Source of the DNA: Haloarchaeobius amylolyticus
Lineage (GTDB): Archaea > Halobacteriota > Halobacteria > Halobacteriales > Natrialbaceae
Length of the DNA: 64,000 nt
Direction of reading: 5' to 3'
NCBI RefSeq assembly: GCF_026616195.1
Contig: NZ_JANHDH010000004.1
Coordinates: forward strand, 186,001-250,000
A program made the position numbers and the translations under genes. The notes under the pieces were generated by a model. It saw nothing but the letters and a program-made list of their open reading frames with translations. It was not told where the DNA came from and made no database searches. Positions 24,599 to 34,259 of the stretch are shown here, in pieces (positions within the stretch are counted from its first letter, which is position 1; each line of letters opens with the position of its first letter).

Positions 24599-25419
24599 AT
24601 GTACGACTAGATCATCTTTCCCACAGATGGGAGCGAGCCAGCAGCATCGGTCCTCGACTATGCCCTCCAGATAGCCGCCGAGCACGGGGCAACGGTCCAC
24701 GTCCTCAACGTCGTAGACACCAGCCAAGACAGCCCTCCCGGAGTACAAGATGATGTGAGTGACGCTCTGGAGCAGGAAGGAACGAAACAGCCCAGCGCGC
24801 TACAGAACGCGGCGTCACCGTGATCTCGGAGGTACTCCAGGGAGACCCGTATGAAGCGATTGTCGAGTATAGTACGCAGTCAGCCATCGAGTTGATGGTG
24901 ATGCCGACCCACGGACAGCGTGGATTGCAGCGGTTTCTCCTGGGAAGCGTTACAGAGCGCGTTATCAACACCGCAGACGTCCCGGTGATCGCAGTCAATC
25001 CCGGGACCCAACCACTCACCTACCCGAGCCAAGAGCTTCTGGTTCCGACGGACGGCAGCCGTGGTTCGGAACTCGCAGTGTCCGAAGGAGTTGCCCTCGC
25101 AAACGCAACTGGTGCCAGGCTTCATCTACTCCACGCTGTCGAGACAGGAAGCCTCGGTCCGGATGCTCGCTCTCTGGTGAAAGACGAGGAACTCACCACC
25201 CGAGCGGACGAGATTATCGCAGACGCTATCGAGACTGCAGAGGCGGCGACGATCGATAGCATCGAGAGTGAGATCGAATTTGGTGTTCCGTCGAAAGAGA
25301 TCCGAAGCTACATCGACGTGGCGATCCTCGGCACGCACGGCACGACCGATTTCAGCCGCTACATGATGGGTGGCGGAAGTGCGAAAATCGTCCGAACGTC
25401 GCCAGTTCCGGTGATGTGA
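24599..25419 (+). pseudogene. Broken tandem UspA universal stress gene
   Basis: From the ATG at 24599 the reading is M-Y-D-stop-IIFPTDGSEPA, so codon 4 (TAG at 24608) interrupts a normal UspA opening. A second lesion, a one-base-type frameshift between about 24771 and 24800, changes frame before TERGVTVISEVLQGD. The remainder (MPTHGQRGLQRFLLGSVTER, then LLVPTDGSRGSELAVSEG) is an intact-looking UspA tail plus a second UspA unit. A product could still start at 24820 and make 199 residues. An intact tandem UspA gene follows directly, so loss would be tolerated. Confidence 0.75.
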
Positions 25420-25512
25420 GTTCGGGAGCCGGAATCGAGTAGCGGGTGAGACGCCTCCGCTGGTGGGTGACAAGCCACTTGAGCGTGATGCCCGTAGGGA
25501 CTCACAGTACAC

Positions 25513-26382
25513 ATGTATGAGGACATTCTGCTCCCGTTCGATGGAAGCGATGGGGCTGCGGAGGCATTGCATCACACTGCCGAGATCGCACACTGGGCCG
25601 ACGCCACGATCCACGTTCTGTTCGTCGCGGATACGAGACGCGATAGTGTCACGGTCGTCGAAACCCAGGTCGTTGACGCCCTTGTTCAGGAGGGCGAGGA
25701 CATCGTCGAGGAAGCAGAAAAGACACTGGATACACTCGGCGTCGACTACGATTCCGACGTCGTCCAGGGGCATCCAGCGCCGACAATCGTCGAGTACGCC
25801 GAGCAATACGAGTACGACGTGATCGTGATGCCGACCCACGGTCGGGAGGGAGTGTCACGATACCTCATCGGAAGCGTCACGGAGAAAGTCGTCCGTCTAT
25901 CTTCCGTCCCTGTCCTCACAGCGCGGATGCAGCCCGACGAACAGCTGGTGTTCCCCTACGAGACCATCCTCCTACCGACCGACGGGAGTGCTGGTGCGGC
26001 CCATGCTGCCGAGCATGGCCTCTCCCTGGCAGCGGCTCTCGATGCGACCGTTCACGTGCTGTCTGTCGTCGACGATACGTCGCTAGGTCTGGACGTTCGC
26101 TCCACGATTTCGGGACGAGAACGTGAACAGGCAGCGACCGACGCCGTTGACGACCTCGTGTCCGAGGCAGAGACACACGGCGTTTCGAATAGTGTCCGGC
26201 ACGTCGAGCACGGGTCACCGATCGAGGTGGTACTCGACACCATCGACTCGAACGATATCCACGCCGTCGTGATGGGGACGACGGGGAGGCGCGGGAGCGA
26301 TCGAATCCTTCTCGGGAGCGTCGCCGAGAAGACCGTCCGCTCTGCACCAGTTCCCGTCATCACAGTTGGACATGGGGAGTAG
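25513..26382 (+). CDS. Tandem UspA universal stress protein
   Basis: A 289-residue protein of two UspA domains. Unit 1 opens MYEDILLPFDGSDGA and ends with MPTHGREGVSRYLIGSVTEK near 110-130. Unit 2 opens ETILLPTDGSAGAAHA near 152 and ends GTTGRRGSDRILLGSVAEK near 258. The G-x-x-G-x(9)-G(S/T) nucleotide motif appears in both, so it is of the ATP-binding type. Such proteins accumulate under stress; targets are unknown. It is closely similar in plan to the broken copy before it, so the pair came from duplication. Confidence 0.88.
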   Translation: MYEDILLPFDGSDGAAEALHHTAEIAHWADATIHVLFVADTRRDSVTVVETQVVDALVQEGEDIVEEAEKTLDTLGVDYDSDVVQGHPAPTIVEYAEQYEYDVIVMPTHGREGVSRYLIGSVTEKVVRLSSVPVLTARMQPDEQLVFPYETILLPTDGSAGAAHAAEHGLSLAAALDATVHVLSVVDDTSLGLDVRSTISGREREQAATDAVDDLVSEAETHGVSNSVRHVEHGSPIEVVLDTIDSNDIHAVVMGTTGRRGSDRILLGSVAEKTVRSAPVPVITVGHGE

Positions 26383-26454
26383 CGGTTCTATGAGCCGTTT
26401 CCGGGTATCGAACTTCCGTGCTTATTTACTGCGAGGGTTCAGTAGCAGGACACA

Positions 26455-27519
26455 ATGACCCCGCTCGAGCTTAGCCTCCGCTTGGTCGCTGGTCTCGCTC
26501 TCATCTTGACCAACGGCTTCTTCGTCGCCATTGAGTTTGCGCTGACCCGGGCACGACAGTTCAGCGAACAAGAGTTCATTGATGGCACCCCGGCCCTCGA
26601 ACGGGCGTGGGAGATGACGAACAACTTGGAGATCTATCTCACGACGTGTCAGGTCGGGATTACCGCATCCAGCATCGCAGTCGGGATCGTCGCAGAGCCC
26701 GCACTGGCGGCGTTATTCGAACCGTATTTCGCCACCACACCGCTCGCGTCGATCGGAGCGGGTGCGATAATCGCATTCGGGATCATCAATCTCGTCCATC
26801 TCACGCACGGCGAACAGACGCCGACCTACCTCGGTGTCGAGCGCTCCCGGCTGGTGTGCCGGTACGGGGCAACGCCGCTGTACTGGTTCAACTGGCTCAT
26901 TTCTCCGCTCATTACGCTTGGCGACTGGGTCGCCAAGGCCACGCTCAAGCTGTTCGGTATCGAGATGACTGGGGCGTGGCTAGAAACCGAAGAAGAGGTT
27001 CTCGAATCACGAGCTCAACTCCGAAACCGGTTGAATTCGCTACTGGAAGAGGGTGAACTCCCGGAGGAGCGCCGCGACGAAGTCCTCGGCGCACTCGACA
27101 TCGACGAGCTCTCGATTAGTGAAATTATGGTCCCGGCAGACGATATTATCGCGCTCTCGACCACCCGCTCGGTCGACGAGAACTTCGATCGCATCCGCAA
27201 CACGCCACACACCCGGTTTCCACTAGTTGGTGAGGAACTGACCGACTTCCACGGAATTGTGTACGCACCGTCGATCATTGACCATTACGAAGACCTCGTG
27301 GACGGCACCATCTCCTTCACCGAAATCGCGGCACCCCCGATGACACTCGCGGCGGAGACGAACGTCAGCGACGCGTTCGATCAATTCCAGGCCGAGGACC
27401 AGGAACTCGCGCTCGTCCTCGAAGATGGTGACGTTGTGGGACTCCTCACAGCGACCGACACCCTCGAAGCGGTGATGGGCGAACTTGAGGACCCCCTCGA
27501 CCAACGGGCATCGACCTGA
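26455..27519 (+). CDS. CNNM/CorC-like membrane protein with CBS pair
   Basis: A 354-residue protein. The N-terminal 170 residues are a DUF21/CNNM transmembrane domain (LRLVAGLALILTNGFFVAIE, then GITASSIAVGIVAEPAL and LVHLTHGEQTPTYLGVER). A cytoplasmic CBS pair follows from about 220 (ISEIMVPADDIIALSTTRSV, then ALVLEDGDVVGLLTATDTLE). The family exports or senses Mg2+ and related divalent ions, with the CBS pair binding nucleotides. The C-terminal CorC_HlyC domain of longer members is missing, which is normal for many archaeal forms. It stands 72 bp after uspA and may be co-transcribed. Confidence 0.85.
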   Translation: MTPLELSLRLVAGLALILTNGFFVAIEFALTRARQFSEQEFIDGTPALERAWEMTNNLEIYLTTCQVGITASSIAVGIVAEPALAALFEPYFATTPLASIGAGAIIAFGIINLVHLTHGEQTPTYLGVERSRLVCRYGATPLYWFNWLISPLITLGDWVAKATLKLFGIEMTGAWLETEEEVLESRAQLRNRLNSLLEEGELPEERRDEVLGALDIDELSISEIMVPADDIIALSTTRSVDENFDRIRNTPHTRFPLVGEELTDFHGIVYAPSIIDHYEDLVDGTISFTEIAAPPMTLAAETNVSDAFDQFQAEDQELALVLEDGDVVGLLTATDTLEAVMGELEDPLDQRAST

Positions 27520-27674
27520 AGATATCGCCTGCTACGAGCTCTGATCAGGGAAGCGGTTCCTTTTCACCAGCGATTCCGACTGTGACGAGGTGTTCGAGGA
27601 ACTCGTCGAACCGCATCGAGGCCTACACACAGGTCGTGGACTTCTTCGACGAACACGTAGCCCAGCGACCCCAC

Positions 27675-28136
27675 TCAGTCGTCAGGTTCGACGGGGATGT
27701 CGACGCCGCCGTCTGTCCTGTCACCGGACCCGTCCGTTTCCACCACTTCGGCGAGGTCCTCCAGTGCGAGCGTGACGTTGCGCTTGTTCGCCTTCCAGAG
27801 CGCGTCGAACACAGTACCGACGTAGGGGATGGATCCACCCGCCACGTCGATGGTAATGTTGGCGAGCATCTCCACCAGCGTTGTGAAGGAGACTCCGAGG
27901 TACGCCGACTCGGCGACGATGTACAGGGAGAAGGCGGCGCTCACCACGTCGCCAGCGAGGGGGAGTGCCCCCAGAACCGGGTCGACACCGATACGGACGC
28001 CGATGCCGGGGACGCGCACACTCTCGTCGAGGACGTACGCGACTGTCTCCATCCGCTTGAGCGCGGCCTCGTCGACGCTCCCCGGTAGTTCACCGTCGTA
28101 GTCGACGTCGAAGCGAGATTCGAAGTCCGCGGGCAT
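27675..28136 (-). CDS. DUF4112 membrane protein
   Basis: A 153-residue protein with the DUF4112 pattern: MRFD-like N-terminus, VRIGVDPVLGALPLAGDVVS near residues 50-70, a hydrophobic segment (AAFSLYIVAESAYLGV) and a second one (MLANITIDVAGGSIPYVGTVFDAL), then WKANKRN. The family is a small inner-membrane protein of unknown function. The ATG at 28136 (MPADFESRFD) is preferred to an upstream start whose extra residues are Arg-rich and atypical. The C-terminus is acidic. Confidence 0.75.
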   Translation of the reverse strand: MPADFESRFDVDYDGELPGSVDEAALKRMETVAYVLDESVRVPGIGVRIGVDPVLGALPLAGDVVSAAFSLYIVAESAYLGVSFTTLVEMLANITIDVAGGSIPYVGTVFDALWKANKRNVTLALEDLAEVVETDGSGDRTDGGVDIPVEPDD

Positions 28137-28328
28137 GGGGGTAATGTTACGGGTTGGTGACGGAAAGTCTGTGCGGTGGGCGTCGTCCCGACGCCAGTCT
28201 CGGACCATTCATTCGTTCAACTTTAATGGCGGAGGATGTCGTAGAACGATTACCACACTAAAGAGCTAGATGAACGCTGAGGTGGGATGATTCCGGTCGT
28301 GAGGTATTTTGGCCTGCACCGGATAGTA

Positions 28329-29186
28329 ATGAGAGTGTTCGGAGAAGACATTACGCCAGCAGCAGCAGTACTCGGTCCCGGAGATGACGCTGACGTAGCA
28401 ATTGTCGGGGGTATTCATGGTGATGAACCGAGTGGCGTTCGGGCAGTCCGGGAAGTTCTCGAATCCTCCACGAACTTACAGCGACCGATACAACTCGTAG
28501 TAGCGAATCCGCCTGCCGTCGCGAGCCATCGCCGATACCTCGATGCCGACATGAACCGAGTGTTTCCAGGCGATCCAGCCAGCGAGGACCGCGAACGCCG
28601 ACTCGCTGCTGCGCTCCTCAAAACAATCAGCGACTGTGGCGTCGTCCTCTCTCTCCATTCCACCCACTCCTACGATGATCCAATCGCGCTCGTTTCACGG
28701 TCACACCCCGAGGTACAGGCACTAGCCGCTCGCCTCCCAGTGTCTCACGTTGTTGACCAGACGCCCTGTTTCGAGGGAGCATTCGCAACGTCAGCACCCG
28801 TTCTCACTATCGAAGCAGGCCGAACGCGTACCGAGGAGGCGACAGAGAACGCGCGGCAAATCGTTGAGGCCTTCCTTCAGTTGGTTGATGCACTTCCTGG
28901 GGAACCGGTAGAGGTAGATTCGACATATTACACGATGACTGAAGCAGTCTTGACACAGCCGGACGCCAACTATGATCTCCTCGTCGACAACTTCGAAGTG
29001 GTCGAACCAGGGACAACCGTCGTACGTAGCGAGGGGGACGAATACGTAGCCGATACCTCCTTCGTTCCGATTCTGATGTCCGAAACAGGGTATGACGACA
29101 TCCTCGGATACAAGGGCGCTGTCGCCGGCGAGACGCTTTCGTCAGCGCGCAACGCCTGGGGAGTCTCCCCGACTCCCAGGAACTAA
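28329..29186 (+). CDS. Succinylglutamate desuccinylase/aspartoacylase-like zinc hydrolase
   Basis: About 285 residues. AIVGGIHGDEPSGVRAVREV gives the HxxE zinc ligands near residue 25, DADMNRVFPG follows near 75, and LSLHSTHSYD near 110 supplies the third ligand. EAGRTRTEEATENA near 165 carries the usual catalytic Glu region. The family removes acyl or amide groups from small substrates; which one is not readable. The ATG at 28329 (MRVFGEDITPA) fits the family N-terminus better than one 42 bp upstream. The neighbours do not suggest a pathway. Confidence 0.8.
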   Translation: MRVFGEDITPAAAVLGPGDDADVAIVGGIHGDEPSGVRAVREVLESSTNLQRPIQLVVANPPAVASHRRYLDADMNRVFPGDPASEDRERRLAAALLKTISDCGVVLSLHSTHSYDDPIALVSRSHPEVQALAARLPVSHVVDQTPCFEGAFATSAPVLTIEAGRTRTEEATENARQIVEAFLQLVDALPGEPVEVDSTYYTMTEAVLTQPDANYDLLVDNFEVVEPGTTVVRSEGDEYVADTSFVPILMSETGYDDILGYKGAVAGETLSSARNAWGVSPTPRN

Positions 29187-29565
29187 TTCATCCGTGTCGT
29201 TCCGTAGAGAGTAACTGTTTTCCTGAGGCAGACACCCCTGTCGTGAGTAGCCACCAGACTCTCTGCAGAAGGATGGCAACTGTTCTACGACATTCTCTAA
29301 TGAAGGCCTTGGGAACCCTTCTATGACACCCTCTTAGTGGCGAACAAAGGCGAACTCTTCTGATTCAACCTGTCTGCGAAAGCGTTCGTGGGTTCGGATT
29401 CTGTGCCGGCTCGAATATTAATTCGTCCAGATCGGGGACCTCCTATCCGAACACCATCCAAGCAACCACCCAAGGTTATAAAATAACGTCCCGAAGTTCG
29501 AGTGAACGCGTGATATTTCGATCGACAGCTGTCACGACAGTACCACAGTTTGTTCGGAGGAGTCG
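29187..29565. other. Intergenic region with a TATA box
   Basis: No gene seen. TTATAAAATA at 29477-29486 is a good archaeal TATA box, giving a leader of about 60 bases for the membrane protein gene at 29566. Confidence 0.45.
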
Positions 29566-30561
29566 ATGAGTGAGACGGCGTCGACAGCGAGTTCGGTCCG
29601 GAGTATCGAGGGAGTCGGTGAACGAGCGTTGCATTGGCTCCTCCTCGGTGGGGATCGAATCGCCGTCACCGGCGTTCTCGTCGGCGCTGTCGCGGCGCTG
29701 TTTTTCGCACTCACCCAGCTCGGGTTGTTGGCCATCGGGCCAGGGAGTGCTGCGGCGTCGGCCTTCGCGAGCGGATTTATCTCCGGCACGGTGACCCTTG
29801 TCACTATCGCGCTATCCATCAACCAGCTGGTCCTCTCGCGCATGTTCGGCTCCCCCAGGGAACTGTTCAACCAGATGGACGGCACGCGCGACCTCCGCCG
29901 TCGGGTGCGGGAGCACGCCGGTGAGTCGTCCGTGCCGAACGATCCGGCGGATTTTCTCGGCCTGATCGCTGAGACGCTCACTGAACGCGCGAACCGCCTC
30001 AGTTCGGCGTTCGAGTCCAGTGACGATATTCCCGCCGAGGCCGAGGACTACGCGGCGGGAATCGCCACCTACGGTGAGAGCATCTCGGAGAAGATAGAGA
30101 GTCAGACAGCCATCGCGAACGTTCTCGCGGTCATCCTGGGTACCGAATACGCACGGAATATGACCGCGACAGAACATCTCCAGAACGAGTACGACCAGTT
30201 CTCTCCGGCCGCGGAGTCGGAACTCGATGCGATCGACGACCTCTTGGAGGCGATCGCCGTCACACGACAGTTCTTCAAGACACTCTCGCTCCAGCAGGAC
30301 TTCGCTCGACTCTCCCGTGTGGTCGCGTACAGTGGCCTCGTAGCCCTCGCCGCCAGCGTCGCAATGGCCCTTATTTACCGGCCTGACTCCGTCACCGTTC
30401 CGGAACCGTATCTCCCGCTGTTGTTTAGCCTCGGTCTCGGGATCATCGTCACGCCACTTGCGGTGTTCATCGCGTACATGTTCCGTGCGGCAACCATCGC
30501 TCGCCACACTGTCTCAGTCGGCCCGTTCGTCCCACCCGAGGAGCGAACCGACAGCGAGTGA
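29566..30561 (+). CDS. Haloarchaeal membrane protein, paralogue 1 of 3
   Basis: A 331-residue protein with two N-terminal membrane segments (AVTGVLVGAVAALFFAL; SGTVTLVTIALSINQLVLS), a soluble middle of about 150 residues, and two C-terminal segments (VAYSGLVALAASVAMALIY; LLFSLGLGIIVTPLAVFIAY), ending RHTVSVGPFVPPEER. The same plan, including the INQLVLS-like and RxxSVGPF-like ends, occurs in the gene at 36709-37809, and its soluble middle in the fragment at 40724. The function is not recognised. The middle domain contains an RQFFKTLSLQQDFARLSR motif shared by the paralogues as HFKTLYFQWALIDLSR. Confidence 0.75.
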   Translation: MSETASTASSVRSIEGVGERALHWLLLGGDRIAVTGVLVGAVAALFFALTQLGLLAIGPGSAAASAFASGFISGTVTLVTIALSINQLVLSRMFGSPRELFNQMDGTRDLRRRVREHAGESSVPNDPADFLGLIAETLTERANRLSSAFESSDDIPAEAEDYAAGIATYGESISEKIESQTAIANVLAVILGTEYARNMTATEHLQNEYDQFSPAAESELDAIDDLLEAIAVTRQFFKTLSLQQDFARLSRVVAYSGLVALAASVAMALIYRPDSVTVPEPYLPLLFSLGLGIIVTPLAVFIAYMFRAATIARHTVSVGPFVPPEERTDSE

Positions 30562-30671
30562 TGCCTCCCACCGTCTCGTCCTACGAATGCTTTCGTGGCG
30601 GCTCCTCTCGGGCCCATGCAAACCGCCGACCCCTCGCGTCTACGACCGGCGGCTCCCGTGGGGTCGTTTCT

Positions 30672-30885
30672 TTACTCTTCGGTCGCCTCGATGGACTCGG
30701 CGACGGTCTCACCTTCGGTCCCCCAGACGACGTAACTGTAATTTCGCAGGGCGACGAACACGACGCCACCGACGAGGTTCCCCACCGTGGTGCGTGCGAG
30801 AAACTGCGCCCACTGGAGGTGGGAGATATCGGCGCCAGCGAGCATCCCGGCGATGACTTCGATGTTGCCAGCGACACAGTGTGAA
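30672..30885 (-). pseudogene. C-terminal fragment of an FNT (formate/nitrite-type) channel
   Basis: Read leftward from about 30885, the frame gives HCVAGNIEVIAGMLAGADIS, then TVGNLVGGVVFVALRNYSY, and stops at 30672. This is the last third of an FNT-family channel (formate, nitrite or hydrosulfide). Sequence upstream of the His codon does not continue the family, so the gene is cut at about 30885. It abuts the sulfur cluster, where an HS- channel would fit, but a fragment this short cannot form a channel. Confidence 0.6.
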
Positions 30886-30983
30886 AGGTGCCTGGTAGCT
30901 GACCGGCACAGCCCGCGAATGCTCCGAGAGTGGACGCCCCCGTCAGCTGGGGGAGCCTGCGACGGGAGAGCGGGCTCTGTCCG

Positions 30984-32132
30984 CTAGGCGGCACAGTTGT
31001 TCGGCCCCAGTTCGAGTTCCGTCGCCTCGCCCTCGTCATCGACGATCTCTTTGCCGATATTGATGGCGATAACTGTCTCGTAGTTCGGGGGCTTCTCCGG
31101 GGCATCCTCGGTCAATCGCTCGACGAACGCTTCGCGGTCGAGCCCGAGGAAGTCGAGTTCGTCGCGGAGGTTCCCGAGCCGGGCCTCGAGGGGTTCGCCC
31201 GGCGAGCCGTTCTCGTAGCGGCCGTCGCTCGTGACGGTGAGGTGGCCCGGCAGGATCGTCGTGTCGTCCGGGAGGTCGAGGATGGTCCCGTGGAGCGAGT
31301 CGTACAGTAGTTCTGCACCACGGGAGGCGTCGTCCTCGCCGAACTGGAGTTCCGTCCGCCCGACGGAGTCGACGAACAGCGTATCGCCCGTTAACAGGAG
31401 TTCGCCGTCGACGAGGTAGTTCATCATCTCCGAGGTGTGGCCAGGCGTGTGGTGCGCCTCGATCTCGACGTCACCCACGTCGATGACCTCGCCATCCGAC
31501 ACCGGTTCGTAGTCGTATTCGACACCGCGCTCGCTGGCTGCTTCGCCGAGGTGGTAGGGTACGCCGACCTCGTCGGCGAGCGCCGGACTGCCTGAGATAT
31601 GGTCGGCGTGGACGTGCGTATCGAGCACACGCGATATGGAGAGCCCAGCGTCCTGGGCAGCAACTTTGAACTGGTCGGTTTGTCTGGTCGCATCGACCAC
31701 CACGGCCTCATCCGCCGTTTCCGAGCCGATGACGTAGCCGAGACAGCCCTTCGCTCGGCGCTGGACCTGGCGGACGACGAGGTCGTCGCTGGCTGTCTCG
31801 ATAGGGACGACCTCGTAGAGTTTGCTCCAGTCCTCCATGCCGCCAGTGACGACCGAGACGTCGTCGTAGCCGTGCTCTTCGAGGTCGAACGCGAACGGCG
31901 TCGACGTCAACCCCTTCCCACAGATTGCGACGACCGGCCGACTGTCGACCAGCGCGTTCACCTCGTTCAGTTGGTCCTCGCTCAGCCCCTCGTCGGGATC
32001 GTACGGGACGTTCTCTGCGTGGCGCACGTGCCAGGCCTCGAAGCTGTCTTCGGGACGCACGTCGATGAGCGTGAACTGTTCGTCGGCGTCGATCCTCCCC
32101 GCAAGTCGTTCCGGAGTGATGTTTTTGACCAT
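30984..32132 (-). CDS. Rhodanese-persulfide dioxygenase fusion
   Basis: A 382-residue fusion. Residues 1-105 are a rhodanese domain (FTLIDVRPEDSFEAWHVRHA, active-site CGKGLTS near 71). From 120 on it is a metallo-beta-lactamase fold of the ETHE1 type: THVHADHISG near 173, HHTPGHTSEM near 232, GDTLFVDSVGR near 254, and a late His in LPGHLTV. Such proteins oxidise glutathione-type persulfide or related sulfane sulfur, with the rhodanese passing sulfur on. The product ends CAA. It is 62 bp behind a SoxB-like gene in the same direction, so the two are likely one operon. Confidence 0.85.
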   Translation of the reverse strand: MVKNITPERLAGRIDADEQFTLIDVRPEDSFEAWHVRHAENVPYDPDEGLSEDQLNEVNALVDSRPVVAICGKGLTSTPFAFDLEEHGYDDVSVVTGGMEDWSKLYEVVPIETASDDLVVRQVQRRAKGCLGYVIGSETADEAVVVDATRQTDQFKVAAQDAGLSISRVLDTHVHADHISGSPALADEVGVPYHLGEAASERGVEYDYEPVSDGEVIDVGDVEIEAHHTPGHTSEMMNYLVDGELLLTGDTLFVDSVGRTELQFGEDDASRGAELLYDSLHGTILDLPDDTTILPGHLTVTSDGRYENGSPGEPLEARLGNLRDELDFLGLDREAFVERLTEDAPEKPPNYETVIAINIGKEIVDDEGEATELELGPNNCAA

Positions 32133-32194
32133 GTATCTGCCTGTGTCGTGTCGAGTCCGTCGTTCGTCGGACCTGTCGCGTGCGCTGTCCCCAT

Positions 32195-33976
32195 CTAGCG
32201 CGTTCGATTACGCCCTTCTTCGGGGAACGTGTTCCCACGAGGAATCAAGGACGTCTCGCAGTACGCATCACCACCCTGATAGTCGACGCCCGGCTGGATG
32301 AACGGATACGGCCCGTCTGCGGGCGTGTTCTGCGCCCGCCCACCGTCGTCTGCGGTCTCGACCAGCCCCATCACCTCGTAGTCGACAGGCGAGTGCTCTT
32401 CAAGATAGTCGACGATGACATCGACCGGTATCGTGTCGTCCTCGACCTCGACGTCCTGGAACGGGAAGCCGCAGTTTCCGAGGTCGCGCTCGGGGTCGCC
32501 AGGCCGGCGGAACGTCGCCACCGAATACGTCTCCTCGGGGTCGACCGGCTCGCCGTCGATCTGCAACTCGACGAGGCGACGGCCGCGCTTCGCGGTCGGA
32601 TCGACAGTCACCTCGACGTTCGAGGAGAAGTTGCGGACCCGACCGTCTTCCTGATCGTAGGGGTACGGCGTGAAGTTGTCTTCGAGGAATTCCTCCATGT
32701 GGCTCGTGAGTTGCTGACCGTAGGCGACGCCGCGGGCAACGGGCGTTGTCATCGGGAAGAACGTATACAGCTGCCGGAGCGTGATGTCGCCGGGCGGGAT
32801 AGCGGTCCCGTACCGGAACCCGTGTGAGACGGCGAGGTCGGTGTCGAAGTGCGCCTGCAGTGCATCGTTGAACAGCGTGTTCCACGCGCTTTCGAGGAAC
32901 GACTGCCGGTAGAGTGGTTGCTCCGTCCGGCCGACGACCGTATCCAGCGGCCGGTCGAGCGCGCCCGCCCCTCGCTCGAATTCCGGGTCGGCCTCGAAGA
33001 AGGGCGCACGCACGGTTTCGACTGTCGCCTGTGCATCCTCGTCCGGTTCCGGCGTGTGCTCGCCGTCCTCGGTCAGACAGTAGAGGTGGTGACGGAACTG
33101 TATCTCCCCGTCTAGAACCCGGAGGTCAACACGGCCGAGCGCCTCGCCCATCCCGGACTCGACCACCACGGTGTTGGTCTCCTCGACGACGATCGGGTCG
33201 TAGGTGTACTCGTGGGTGTGTGCGCTGAACATCACGTCCACGCTCGCACAGTCCTTGGCGGCTTGGACCACCCACGGGAGGCCGATCTCGGTGACCGCGA
33301 CCACGACGTCGGCGCCGTCCTCGCGGGCGGCCTGTGCGGACTCCTCGAGGAGTGCGGGATGCTTCCCGAAGCGGTACTTCCCCTCGTAGAACGCAGGCGC
33401 CATCCGATCGACGTAGACGTTCGTCATCCCGACGACGCCCACAGAGAGTCCGCCGACATCGAGGATGCTGTACGCGTCGTACAATCGCTCGTAGGTCTCC
33501 CAATCGTAGAGGTTGTTCGCAAGAATCGGGGCGTCCACCTCGTCCATCAGTTCTACGAAGTTGCCATCCTCGGCGGCCTCGTTCGAGTAGTCCCAGTTCC
33601 CCGGGACATAGATGTCGGGCGCGACGTGTTCGTTGATGGGGTCGAGCATCGCTCGTCCATCGGTGTAGGTGGTCACGGCCGACCCATGGAACGTGTCTCC
33701 ACTCATGAGCGTACAGACGTCGTGGTCTTCGCGAAGTTCGTCGAGTTTGGCAGCGAGGAGGGGAATCCCACCGCCGCGCTCTATGATGCGGTCGTCGTCT
33801 CCGAAGTCGAGATCCGGCTTCGACGTCTGGTTGTCGTAGTAGACCTGGTGGCGTGGCGTCAGCTGTCCGTGGAGGTCGCTGACGTGGGCGAAGACGGCGT
33901 CGGGGGCGCCTGTATCGTCGCTGGCAGGGTCGCCACCGAGGGACGTCCACTCACCGAGTGCCGGGATATCGTTCAT
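32195..33976 (-). CDS. SoxB-like / 5'-nucleotidase-type metallophosphoesterase
   Basis: A 593-residue two-domain protein. The N-terminal metallophosphoesterase has HVSDLHGQL near residue 31, MSGDTFHGSAV near 90, GNWDYSN near 121 and SAHTHEYTYD near 245, all dinuclear-metal ligands. The C-terminal half is a 5'-nucleotidase-type domain (FNDALQAHFDTDLAVSHGFR, then ITLRQLYTFFPM). Sequence style and the sulfur neighbours point to a SoxB-like thiosulfohydrolase rather than a nucleotidase. Unlike bacterial SoxB it has no visible Tat signal, so it may be cytoplasmic. UshA-like nucleotidase activity remains possible. Confidence 0.75.
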   Translation of the reverse strand: MNDIPALGEWTSLGGDPASDDTGAPDAVFAHVSDLHGQLTPRHQVYYDNQTSKPDLDFGDDDRIIERGGGIPLLAAKLDELREDHDVCTLMSGDTFHGSAVTTYTDGRAMLDPINEHVAPDIYVPGNWDYSNEAAEDGNFVELMDEVDAPILANNLYDWETYERLYDAYSILDVGGLSVGVVGMTNVYVDRMAPAFYEGKYRFGKHPALLEESAQAAREDGADVVVAVTEIGLPWVVQAAKDCASVDVMFSAHTHEYTYDPIVVEETNTVVVESGMGEALGRVDLRVLDGEIQFRHHLYCLTEDGEHTPEPDEDAQATVETVRAPFFEADPEFERGAGALDRPLDTVVGRTEQPLYRQSFLESAWNTLFNDALQAHFDTDLAVSHGFRYGTAIPPGDITLRQLYTFFPMTTPVARGVAYGQQLTSHMEEFLEDNFTPYPYDQEDGRVRNFSSNVEVTVDPTAKRGRRLVELQIDGEPVDPEETYSVATFRRPGDPERDLGNCGFPFQDVEVEDDTIPVDVIVDYLEEHSPVDYEVMGLVETADDGGRAQNTPADGPYPFIQPGVDYQGGDAYCETSLIPRGNTFPEEGRNRTR

Positions 33977-34259
33977 CGTGGTGGTGTTCAGATACGCACT
34001 CCACCCGGTAGTGGGTTACGCCTAATACTCGACACATTACCCAGGTTCGTCTGCCAACACCGTCTCGCGGAAGCCCGGACTCCACGTCCGAGACGCGCAC
34101 ACCCGAGTCGGGTACAGGAACGTGTGGTGCGACCAGAGGCGATTGCAAAATACAGCCTGGAGCGGTCCTCTTCGGCTCTCGGATACATTACACTTAGATA
34201 GGGGGCCACGGTATATCTATAGAGATGCATCCACTGACTCGTTCGTGGGGGCGGTGTCG

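Noticed and set aside
25126-25839. 237-residue reverse frame over the UspA genes
   Set aside because: It is antisense to strong UspA motifs and rich in Arg, Cys and Ser, as expected for a shadow in GC-rich DNA.
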